21,737 bases of DNA from positions 1-21,737 of the forward strand of contig DKBB01000132.1 of assembly GCA_002451015.1 (NCBI GenBank), given 5' to 3'. Each line of letters opens with the position of its first letter. Position 1 is the first letter of the stretch. Both the position numbers and the translations under genes were made by a program. The notes under the pieces are model-generated. The model made no database searches and was not told the DNA's origin. It was given only the letters and a program-made list of their open reading frames with translations. Source of the DNA: Acidobacteria bacterium UBA6911 (GTDB lineage Bacteria > Acidobacteriota > UBA6911). Of the stretch, positions 1 through 6,688 are shown in pieces.

Positions 1-411
1 TAATACAGCCGCAATTTGCAGGCATGATAGGATTTCTCCGAATGAAGCGATGGCATCCAGGGATCGGGGGCTGAGTTCCTTGAGCAGATCCACTCCGCGC
101 AGGAGATTGCCCAGCTCGTCGAAAATCACCGTTTGCCTATCGGTCAGTTCTATTTTGCGTTCCGGGTTGCCGACCAGGGCGTCTGCCACATTAGCGTGCT
201 TTTCTTTCAGTGCCTCGAAGTTTCTTTGAACCTCGTCGGTTTCCCGCTGTGCGGAAAGATGTGCTGTTTCGAGCAGGGTATCGGTGACCCCGGACATGGC
301 GGACGCAATGACGGCAGGCTTCATGGGCATGTGGGTTTTTACGATTGTGACGACGTCTTTAAGCCTCTGGATATCGCCTACCGAAGTGCCTCCGAATTTC
401 ATCGTGATCAT
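1..411 (-). CDS. lysC: Aspartate kinase, N-terminal part (runs off the left edge)
   Basis: Aspartate kinase phosphorylates L-aspartate with ATP, the first step towards lysine, threonine and methionine, in the cytoplasm. Only the first 137 codons are inside the window. The N-terminal nucleotide-binding signature KFGGTSVGD is at residues 5-13, the kinase motif SAMSGVTD at 37-44 and the conserved FGE at 124-126. The long helical insert before FGE suggests the LysC-III-like type of about 450 residues with C-terminal ACT domains, but the regulatory part is not visible, so feedback control cannot be judged. I chose the ATG at 409-411 because AGGA lies nine bases upstream of it; an ATG three codons further in (400-402) is the alternative. 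It is transcribed divergently from the DUF169 gene at 676, with a plausible promoter at 538-567. Family assignment is secure; the exact subtype is inference. Confidence 0.93.
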   Translation of the reverse strand, partial: MITMKFGGTSVGDIQRLKDVVTIVKTHMPMKPAVIASAMSGVTDTLLETAHLSAQRETDEVQRNFEALKEKHANVADALVGNPERKIELTDRQTVIFDELGNLLRGVDLLKELSPRSLDAIASFGEILSCLQIAAVL

Positions 412-537
412 AATGCAGCTTCCTGTATGAATGTAGAATTTTTACCGGATTCGATTATTTTTCCCCTAAGTGACGACGGTAGATTAAAATGTTTTGTCTT
501 AAATCGTATCCTTGGTTGCCTGTCTCCGGGAAAGACT

Positions 538-567
538 ACAATAATGAATCGAAGAAGGTTGAGTCAA
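538..567 (-). promoter_or_regulatory. Putative sigma-70 promoter for aspartate kinase
   Basis: On the minus strand a TTGACT box (562-567) and a TATTGT box (538-543) are separated by 18 bases. They would give a leader of roughly 120 bases before the aspartate kinase start. The leader is too short for, and does not look like, a lysine riboswitch. Seen by eye only. Confidence 0.35.
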
Positions 568-675
568 GCTGGATACTTTCAACTTCTGCAGAAATAATTC
601 AATTGATATGATGGTCTCCGGCTGGAATTGGGGATAATAAATGGTTGCTGGTAAATCAGCGGGAGGGAAACCGAT

Positions 676-1500
676 ATGAAAAGTGCCATAGCGGATGCAA
701 TAAATCTGGAAACGCAACCTGTCGCAGTTGTCTGGTCCGATAAAGAACCCAAGGATGTTGCCCGGTTTAAATCGCAGCAGTGGGGGTGCGTCGTCAGTTT
801 TTTTGCAGCGGCGGCAACACGGGGTATATCCGGAGCCTTTGACCGCAAAACCTACGGTTGCTGGGGCGGTGGCGTAGGCCTGGGATTTGGCAACCAGTAT
901 GAGAGTTTCCCGGGAGGCCTCAGCTGTTTCTGCGGGTTCCTCTCGAGCGGCAATGAAGACTCCGAACAAGGATCTTCTATCAGCGAAAAGATGAAATCCA
1001 TGGGCTATGGAAGAATGGCGGACGATTTTATAGCCGGAGAACGCTATATAAAGTCACCCGAAGATGCGCAACGATTTGTGCGGAGCCTGCCGATGCAGGA
1101 TATCCCGGCCAAGTATGTAATCGTCAAACCGCTGGATCTTGTTGACCCGGATCAGGACGAGATAAAGAATGTAACGTTTTTTGTCGATCCGGACGGTCTT
1201 TCAGCCCTCGTTCTCCTTGCAGGCTATGGCGGGCCCGATAAGGAAAGCGTCATCGTTCCCTGGGCTGCCGGTTGCCAGGTGCCCGGCGTTTTTGCCTACC
1301 GGGAACTCGAGCGCGACCGGCCCCGCGGCCTGGTCGGGTTGACCGATATCACCGCCCGGAGAAATGTTCGGACCATTCTCGGTCCCCAGGTGCTTTCTTT
1401 CACCGCGCCCTGGCCCCTGTTCCTGGAAATGGAAAAAAATGTCGCAGGAAGCTTTTTAACTCGTATGACCTGGAAGTCGCTGGTCAAACCTAAAGATTGA
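676..1500 (+). CDS. DUF169 family protein (first of two)
   Basis: This is a 274-residue protein of the DUF169 / COG2043 family, whose biochemical role is not established; members are common in anaerobes and methanogens. The family pattern is visible: an N-terminal segment ending in PVAVVW (15-20), a WGC motif with Cys38, a GCWGGG stretch with Cys62, and a glycine-rich GLGFG. Two further cysteines follow as CFC (84-86). No signal peptide or membrane segment is seen, so it is probably cytoplasmic. The cysteines could bind metal or a cluster, which is inference. GGGAGG five to ten bases before the ATG supports the start. It has no tight operon partner; the truncated DUF262 gene starts 57 bases downstream. 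A second, shorter and differently decorated DUF169 protein is encoded at 13706. Confidence 0.85.
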   Translation: MKSAIADAINLETQPVAVVWSDKEPKDVARFKSQQWGCVVSFFAAAATRGISGAFDRKTYGCWGGGVGLGFGNQYESFPGGLSCFCGFLSSGNEDSEQGSSISEKMKSMGYGRMADDFIAGERYIKSPEDAQRFVRSLPMQDIPAKYVIVKPLDLVDPDQDEIKNVTFFVDPDGLSALVLLAGYGGPDKESVIVPWAAGCQVPGVFAYRELERDRPRGLVGLTDITARRNVRTILGPQVLSFTAPWPLFLEMEKNVAGSFLTRMTWKSLVKPKD

Positions 1501-1557
1501 CGGATGCCCTGGATGATAGGGTGAAATCTCGGATAAGTGAATGGATTATTGGATTAA

Positions 1558-2304
1558 ATGAAGCAGGCTGACTTGGATTATCGCAGTCGTAAAATCAGCA
1601 TCAAAGAGGAACGTATCGGAGATTTAATACGGAAACTGGATGAGGGCCGTTTTCTTATTCCGACATTTCAACGCCCGTATGTCTGGGATCCCGACAATAT
1701 CATCCATCTCTGGCACAGCATCTATGAGCGCTATCCCATCGGCAGCATCCTGTATTGGAAAACCCGTACCTATCTGCACGTTCACCGGCACCTGGGAGGA
1801 TTTTACATCCCCGGCAATGGGGATGAAGGAGATCCCTGCCGTTCCTATATTCTGGATGGACAGCAACGCGCCACCTCCCTGCATGTGTCGTTTCACGGAG
1901 GTGCCGGGAAAATCAGAGAAAAGTATGATTTTGATTTCACCCTGTACTTCGATTTGAAAAACGCGGTTTTTTTCTTTGAACACGAGTATTACCGGCATCG
2001 ATGGGATGTTGACGGCAAATGGCTGATACGGTTGAAGGATGTTCCGGATCTGCCGTCGGATTATTGCCGCTGTTTGCCCGGGGCTTCCCCGGAAACTGAA
2101 ATGAATCTGGAGCAGTTGCGAGGCATGTTTTCGGAATACAGCGTGCCGCTCATCTGTCTTGAAGGATACGATATTCCGAGTGTCTGCGCTGTGTTCGAGC
2201 GAATAAACCAGACCGGGATAAGGCTGGATAATCTGGATATACTGATCGCCAGGAGCTTTGAAGATTGCGATACTGTCGTTGAAGAGGATTTTCCCATAAA
2301 GTAG
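1558..2304 (+). CDS. Truncated DUF262 (GmrS/ParB-like N-terminal) protein
   Basis: The 248 residues match the N-terminal DUF262 domain, the ParB-like nucleotide-binding half of GmrSD-type modification-dependent restriction proteins. Visible motifs are PTFQRPYVWD (about 36-45), YPIGSILYW, the ILDGQQRATSL signature (about 99-109) and FERINQTGIRLDNLDILIARSF near the end (about 213-234, split here for length: FERINQTG then RLDNLDILIARSF). Relatives I know continue for another 250-300 residues into a DUF1524/HNH nuclease half, which is absent: a TAG stops the frame 14 codons after the last conserved motif. A different frame stays open from 2283 to 2426 and reads like a helical protein, so a frameshift or deletion is possible. 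The Shine-Dalgarno is weak. I read it as a relic or a stand-alone N-terminal domain of a defence gene. Confidence 0.75.
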   Translation: MKQADLDYRSRKISIKEERIGDLIRKLDEGRFLIPTFQRPYVWDPDNIIHLWHSIYERYPIGSILYWKTRTYLHVHRHLGGFYIPGNGDEGDPCRSYILDGQQRATSLHVSFHGGAGKIREKYDFDFTLYFDLKNAVFFFEHEYYRHRWDVDGKWLIRLKDVPDLPSDYCRCLPGASPETEMNLEQLRGMFSEYSVPLICLEGYDIPSVCAVFERINQTGIRLDNLDILIARSFEDCDTVVEEDFPIK

Positions 2305-2412
2305 CGCAGGGGGCCGCCTTTTTCCTTGAAATCCTAAAATCATTCTTTGCGAAGCATTATTACCCTAGGTCGGATCCCGCTACGGACGGGTGGACGCCGA
2401 CGGATCTTTACC

Positions 2413-3534
2413 ATGAATCCTATTGAAGTCATTCCCGTTACAAGTCGCAGTGATCTTAAACGTTTTATCATGCTTCCCTGGGAAATATACCGCCGCGATC
2501 CCAATTGGGTGCCTCCCCTGATCTCAGAAATGAAGGCGCTATTGGATAAATCCAAAAATCCGTTTTTCATCCATTCCGAGGCCGATTTCTTCCTGGCCCG
2601 GCAAAACGGCCGGTGTGTCGGCCGCATAGCGGCCATTCTCAACAGAAATCACAATCGATTTCACAATGAAAATGCGACATTCTTCGGGTTTTTTGAATCG
2701 ATCAATGAACGGGGCGTCTCAACCGCGCTTCTCGATCATGTCGCGCACTGGGCACGCAATCGGGGGATGGCGTTATTGCGCGGACCGGTGAGTTATTCGA
2801 CCAATGAAACGACCGGACTTCTGGTGGAAGGATTCGATAGCCCCCCGTCGGTATTGATGGGTTACAATCCCGATTATTATCCGGGATTGATTATGGCGGC
2901 CGGTTTTGAAAAGGCCATGGACCTGTATGCCTGGAACCGGGCAGGCGATTTTGACCTGAATCCCAAGATCATTCGGGTGGCGGTTAAATCCATGGCTCGA
3001 TCGAAGATACGCGTGCGCGCGATTGATATGAAACACTTCGAAGAAGAAGTTGAAATCATCCGAAAAATTTACAACGACGCGTGGAGCAACAACTGGGGAT
3101 TCGTTCCGATGACCGATGCCGAGTTCAGGCATACGGCAAAGTCCCTCAAGGCGATCGTGGACCCCCGGGTGGTGCTGATTGCCGAAAGGGACAACGAGCC
3201 GGTGGCATTCGCCCTGACGCTGCCGGATATCAACCAGGCGCTGAAGAAAATCAACGGACGTTTGTTCCCGATAGGATTGCCGTTGCTGCTTTATCATGCC
3301 CGCCGGGTACGCCGGGTTCGTACGCTGGCACTGGGGATCGTCAAGCGGGCGCAGAACTGGAGTGGCCTGGGAGCCGCTCTCTATTACGAATCTTACCGGC
3401 GCTGCATCAAGGCGGGGTACCGGGAAGGCGAATTATCCTGGACGCTCGAATCAAACGATTTGATCAACCGGAGCATGCAGCTGTTTGAAGCCCGTTTGTA
3501 TAAACGCTACAGGATTTATCAGAAGACGCTATAA
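2413..3534 (+). CDS. GNAT-fold N-acyltransferase, candidate bacterial ceramide synthase
   Basis: A 373-residue protein that I recognise as a large two-lobed GNAT-type N-acyltransferase family, usually annotated only as N-acetyltransferase. Typical features are the N-terminal WEIYRRDPNWVPPL segment (about residues 24-37), NPFFIHSEADFFLA, GRIAAILNRNHN, and the SYSTNETTGLLVEGFDSPP block, which is the family's most conserved part. A second acyltransferase-like half follows (ERDNEPVAFALTLPD and the final LESNDLINRSMQLFEA). No membrane span is evident. The neighbours on the opposite strand are an ACP-fused alpha-oxoamine synthase and an SDR reductase. By analogy with the Caulobacter set (Spt, bCerS, CerR) it would N-acylate 3-ketosphinganine. 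That role is inference from context. The ATG at 2413 fits the family start; the frame is open to 2347 but that extension has no family character, and the Shine-Dalgarno is poor. Confidence 0.75.
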   Translation: MNPIEVIPVTSRSDLKRFIMLPWEIYRRDPNWVPPLISEMKALLDKSKNPFFIHSEADFFLARQNGRCVGRIAAILNRNHNRFHNENATFFGFFESINERGVSTALLDHVAHWARNRGMALLRGPVSYSTNETTGLLVEGFDSPPSVLMGYNPDYYPGLIMAAGFEKAMDLYAWNRAGDFDLNPKIIRVAVKSMARSKIRVRAIDMKHFEEEVEIIRKIYNDAWSNNWGFVPMTDAEFRHTAKSLKAIVDPRVVLIAERDNEPVAFALTLPDINQALKKINGRLFPIGLPLLLYHARRVRRVRTLALGIVKRAQNWSGLGAALYYESYRRCIKAGYREGELSWTLESNDLINRSMQLFEARLYKRYRIYQKTL

Positions 3535-3624
3535 GAATGCAGAAGTCAGGTGGCTGCAGCTGCATTTTGCGTTCGTCTCCCGCATTCTAGAGACACGGCC
3601 TGTAACATTCTCACATTCACACAT

Positions 3625-5148
3625 CTATGAACCACTCAATTCTTCTGCAAGAACGTTGACGCCGTGATGAATTTCTTCTTCCGAATGTGTTGCGCTGATG
3701 AAAAAACGGAGTCTTGCGGCATTTTCTTCAACGGCGGGATGAATGATCGGCTGTACGTTGATGCGTCTCGCCGCCAGAGCCTGGCTTATGCGGACGCATT
3801 TCATCGAGTCTCCGATGATTGCGGGAACCACGGCGATACCTACGGACTTTCCCGTGTCGATCCCCCTTTTTTGCGCGAGATCGAGAAAAAGCTTTGAGCG
3901 GTCGCGAAGCTTCTCCACGATTTCCGGGTGCTTCTGCATCAACTCCAGCGATTTCAGTGCTGCCGCGGCTATGGGCGGCGACATGCCGACCGAAAACAGG
4001 AATCCCGGAGCTGTGAACTTGAGGTAGCGAACCAGCGATTCGGTGCCTGCAATATAGCCGCCGCAGCCGGCGAAAGATTTCGAAAGCGTGCCCATCCAGA
4101 GGTCGACGTCCTTTTGGTCGATGCCGGGGAAGTGATGCGAGACTCCCCGCCCCGCGGGTCCGAGTACTCCGATCGAATGAGCTTCGTCGATGATCAGGTT
4201 GCAGTGGAAACGTTTTTTAATTTCGATAAGCCGGGGCAGGTCACAAATGTCGCCATCCATGGAGAAAAGACCTTCGGAACATATCAGAACTCGGCGGTAC
4301 TGGTCCCGAGTCCGTTCCAGAAGACTTTCCAAATTATCCATATTGTTATGAAGGAAGGATTTTCTTTTTGCGCCCGAGAGGTATATGCCCTGAACTATAC
4401 TGTCATGGCTCAGGGAATCGTGAAGGATAAGATCGTTGTGATCGAACAGATGGCCAATAGTTGTTACATTGGTGGCATGGCCGCTGACAAAAACCACTGC
4501 ATCTTCGACTCCGATGTGGGACGCCAGCGCTTTTTCCAGTCGGCGGTGGATGGGACGTTCTCCCGAAACCAGGCGACTGGCGGACACCGATGTCCCATAT
4601 TGGTCTATCGCCGCTTTGGCCGCTTTCATAACTTCGGGGTGGCCTGAGAATCCCAGGTAGTTGTAACTGGAGAAATTCAGCATTTCAACGCCGCCGATAC
4701 TGGTTCGGTTCCGTGCTATGCTGTCGTGAACTTCAAAGTAGGGATTCTTCACGCCTATCTGGTCGAATTCGTCCAGCCTCCGTCCCAGTTTTTGTACTTC
4801 CGGGAACTGGGCGATATTGCAGCGTGCTCCGTTGCCCGAAATTCCAATTCGTTGACTTGCATTGTTACTCGACGGGCATGCTGGTTCCAGGACCTGGCCG
4901 TGGGGTGGCATATGATTGCGGACGAGGCTTAACAGATCCCCGACGCTGCTTAGCAGGGCTGTTTCCTTGTTTTTGATATGAATCGAGAAATTCTTTTCCA
5001 GGATTCCAATCAATTCCACCAGTGCGGCGGAGTTCAGCCCCAGTTCAGAAATTTTTGTTCCCGAATTTATGTTTCCCGAATCTCTTGAGGTGACGTTGTG
5101 GACCGCATCTTTCAGAGTGCTCAGGAGGTCCGGATCGAACGTATTCAT
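3625..5148 (-). CDS. spt: ACP-fused alpha-oxoamine synthase, candidate serine palmitoyltransferase
   Basis: A 507-residue fusion. Residues 1-80 form an acyl carrier domain with the motif ELGLNS; Ser40 is the expected phosphopantetheine site, and the usual Asp before it is Asn. A linker (80-115) leads to a complete PLP-dependent alpha-oxoamine synthase (fold type I). It shows LNFSSYNYLGFSGHP (157-171), SRLVSGERPIHRRLE, SHDS (247-250), DEAHSIGVLG (321-330) and the PLP lysine in GTLSKSFAG (Lys357). The family comprises KBL, BioF, HemA and Spt. Spt is favoured because no biotin, threonine or haem gene is nearby, while an N-acyltransferase and a CerR-like reductase flank it. It would condense serine with an acyl thioester to 3-ketosphinganine in the cytoplasm, possibly with the chain loaded on the fused carrier. 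GGGGAG lies 11 bases before the ATG. It is convergent with the acyltransferase gene. Confidence 0.85.
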   Translation of the reverse strand: MNTFDPDLLSTLKDAVHNVTSRDSGNINSGTKISELGLNSAALVELIGILEKNFSIHIKNKETALLSSVGDLLSLVRNHMPPHGQVLEPACPSSNNASQRIGISGNGARCNIAQFPEVQKLGRRLDEFDQIGVKNPYFEVHDSIARNRTSIGGVEMLNFSSYNYLGFSGHPEVMKAAKAAIDQYGTSVSASRLVSGERPIHRRLEKALASHIGVEDAVVFVSGHATNVTTIGHLFDHNDLILHDSLSHDSIVQGIYLSGAKRKSFLHNNMDNLESLLERTRDQYRRVLICSEGLFSMDGDICDLPRLIEIKKRFHCNLIIDEAHSIGVLGPAGRGVSHHFPGIDQKDVDLWMGTLSKSFAGCGGYIAGTESLVRYLKFTAPGFLFSVGMSPPIAAAALKSLELMQKHPEIVEKLRDRSKLFLDLAQKRGIDTGKSVGIAVVPAIIGDSMKCVRISQALAARRINVQPIIHPAVEENAARLRFFISATHSEEEIHHGVNVLAEELSGS

Positions 5149-5156
5149 TTAATAGT

Positions 5157-5357
5157 TCACTCCCCACCGGATAAAACAGCAGGTATCAATGGAGTTGTAA
5201 CGGCATTTGAGTCATTCCCCTTATTCAGGCACCACGAATCTGGAATGCAGATCAGATTGTGAATGTTCTTCCGGTTGAATACCTCAAGTGGATTTAATTT
5301 ATTGCCAATAGAAATCACAAATATATCCGAGTCGCTTAAAACACTGAAAGATTTCAT
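5157..5357 (-). CDS. Possible 66-residue ORF directly upstream of spt
   Basis: An open frame of 66 codons ends with a TGA eight bases before the spt ATG, and the last codons overlap the spt Shine-Dalgarno. This arrangement would allow translational coupling. The translation (starting MKSFSVLSDSDIFVISIG) resembles no family I know, the region is AT-rich and there is no good ribosome-binding site for it. It may be a chance frame in the spt leader. Reported at low confidence because of its position only. Confidence 0.22.
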   Translation of the reverse strand: MKSFSVLSDSDIFVISIGNKLNPLEVFNRKNIHNLICIPDSWCLNKGNDSNAVTTPLIPAVLSGGE

Positions 5358-5477
5358 CTTATTTTAGCTCATTTTTTCCTGAATCAGGCCTAATTTATAA
5401 AGCTGCCGATCCTGCGACTCTGTATCCGTAATATGAAACCTTTAATAATCCCTGTTTAATGCCACGAACATAGCGTT

Positions 5478-5515
5478 TTTCGACTGGAGTTGCAATTTAA
5501 TTTATTCAGTCGAAA
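5478..5515. repeat. Inverted repeat, 9-base arms, 20-base spacer
   Basis: TTTCGACTG at 5478-5486 and its exact reverse complement CAGTCGAAA at 5507-5515 flank an AT-rich 20-base spacer. It lies 38 bases past the stop of the SDR gene. No T-run follows on the minus strand, so it is not a canonical intrinsic terminator; an operator or a 3'-end processing hairpin is possible. Confidence 0.6.
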
Positions 5516-5552
5516 CCCGGCTGGGTGGCAATGGGGAGGAAGGCGAGGCACG

Positions 5553-6557
5553 CTACAGATAGCCCTGTTGGCGGTACCACTGTACCGTGTCGCTAACCCC
5601 GGATTTTAATTCGATGGCGGGATTGAAACCCAAAACCGACCGTGCTTTGAACGAGTTACAGGTCCATGAGGGTTGCAGAAGTTCCCGGACCTTCTGCATG
5701 TTGAGGACGACGGTATTGCCGGTGAGCAAGGAATAAAAGTCCCCGGCGGCACCGGCGGTGAGAGCGAGCCATTTCGGGAAGAAAAATCGGCGGAATTTTT
5801 TCTCCAATGCCCTGGCGATTTCACGACCGACCTCCTCCCAGGTATGAATCTCCGGGCGGGAGATAAAGAAAACTTCTCCAGAAGGGATGGTGGATTCTCC
5901 CGCTTTAATGAAGGCGTCTACCAGATCGCCCACGTGGATCAGGCTGAATTGACGGGTGAACCGGCCCGGGGTGACAAGACAGCCCCTCTGTATCATTTTG
6001 AAAATCACGTAAATATCCATGTCTCCGGGGCCGTAGACGGCCGAGGGGCGAAGGATCGTGACCGGGAAGGCATTGGCATATTTCCGCACTTCCTCCTCGG
6101 CCGCCAGCTTGCTTTCTCCGTACCAGGAGACCGGCTTCGGTGTATCCTCTTCGGTGAGCGGCCGGTCAAGGGCACTTGGTCCCGCCGCCGCCAGGCTGCT
6201 GGTATGAACGAATCTAACCGGCCGGGGAACGGTTTCTGAAAGGATTTCAAGAAGTGTGGATGTCCCTTTCCGGTTAACGAGAAAAAACTTATCCCTGTTG
6301 GGTGCTTTGGTCAGGCCGGCAATATGAAAAATCACCCGAGCTCCCTTTGCCGCATTTCGAATCGATGTGGAATCTTCAAGACTGCCGGGGACCAGGCGAA
6401 CGGGAAGTTTCTGGAGCAACCGGGTATCGCTGCAATCCCGCACAAGGCAGGTAACGGAGTATCCCTTCTGCAAAAGGGCATGGACGAGGTTTCCCCCTAT
6501 GAATCCGGTTGCGCCTGTAACCAGGGCGGTTTTCCCATCCGATTCCCTTTGTACCAT
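5553..6557 (-). CDS. NAD(P)-dependent epimerase/dehydratase (extended SDR), candidate ceramide reductase
   Basis: A 334-residue extended short-chain dehydrogenase. The Rossmann motif GATGFIGG is at residues 15-22, the active-site Ser/Thr segment VHTSSLAAAG at about 117-126, and the catalytic YGESK (Tyr146, Lys150) follows, with the ILRPSAVYGPGD block after it. Length and motifs are complete. In general such proteins act on nucleotide sugars, dihydroflavonols or sterol-like and lipid ketones. Adjacent to an ACP-Spt and an N-acyltransferase, the best analogy is CerR of Caulobacter, which reduces 3-oxo-dihydroceramide. This assignment is inference from neighbourhood, because the motifs alone do not fix the substrate. 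AAAGGAA four bases before the ATG supports the start. It is co-directional with spt but 404 bases upstream of it, so they may have separate promoters. Confidence 0.82.
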   Translation of the reverse strand: MVQRESDGKTALVTGATGFIGGNLVHALLQKGYSVTCLVRDCSDTRLLQKLPVRLVPGSLEDSTSIRNAAKGARVIFHIAGLTKAPNRDKFFLVNRKGTSTLLEILSETVPRPVRFVHTSSLAAAGPSALDRPLTEEDTPKPVSWYGESKLAAEEEVRKYANAFPVTILRPSAVYGPGDMDIYVIFKMIQRGCLVTPGRFTRQFSLIHVGDLVDAFIKAGESTIPSGEVFFISRPEIHTWEEVGREIARALEKKFRRFFFPKWLALTAGAAGDFYSLLTGNTVVLNMQKVRELLQPSWTCNSFKARSVLGFNPAIELKSGVSDTVQWYRQQGYL

Positions 6558-6688
6558 GCAGTTCCTTTTTTGTAGGGGCCAACCCTGTGTTCGCCCATTG
6601 TAGGGAAAAAACTCACTGTATCATAGAGCATAGAGGAACCGTAATACAGGAACATTAGGTCGCATTTGCGGACGCTCGTTTGGGATTG

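Larger units (their letters stand above)
5149..5552. other. AT-rich intergenic region between cerR-like gene and spt
   Basis: About 400 bases with clearly lower GC than the flanking genes. It holds the doubtful 66-codon ORF at 5157-5357 and a perfect 9-base inverted repeat at 5478-5515. The spt promoter should be here on the minus strand, but I could not find a convincing -35/-10 pair. No RNA gene recognised. Confidence 0.5.

Noticed and set aside
412..537. Lysine riboswitch in the aspartate kinase leader
   Set aside because: The leader is too short and I find none of the paired conserved blocks.
1624..2343. A 239-codon minus-strand frame over the DUF262 gene
   Set aside because: The plus-strand frame carries the DUF262 motifs; the opposite frame has no recognisable domain.
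3928..4647. A 239-codon plus-strand frame over spt
   Set aside because: Shadow of the alpha-oxoamine synthase, whose catalytic motifs lie on the minus strand.
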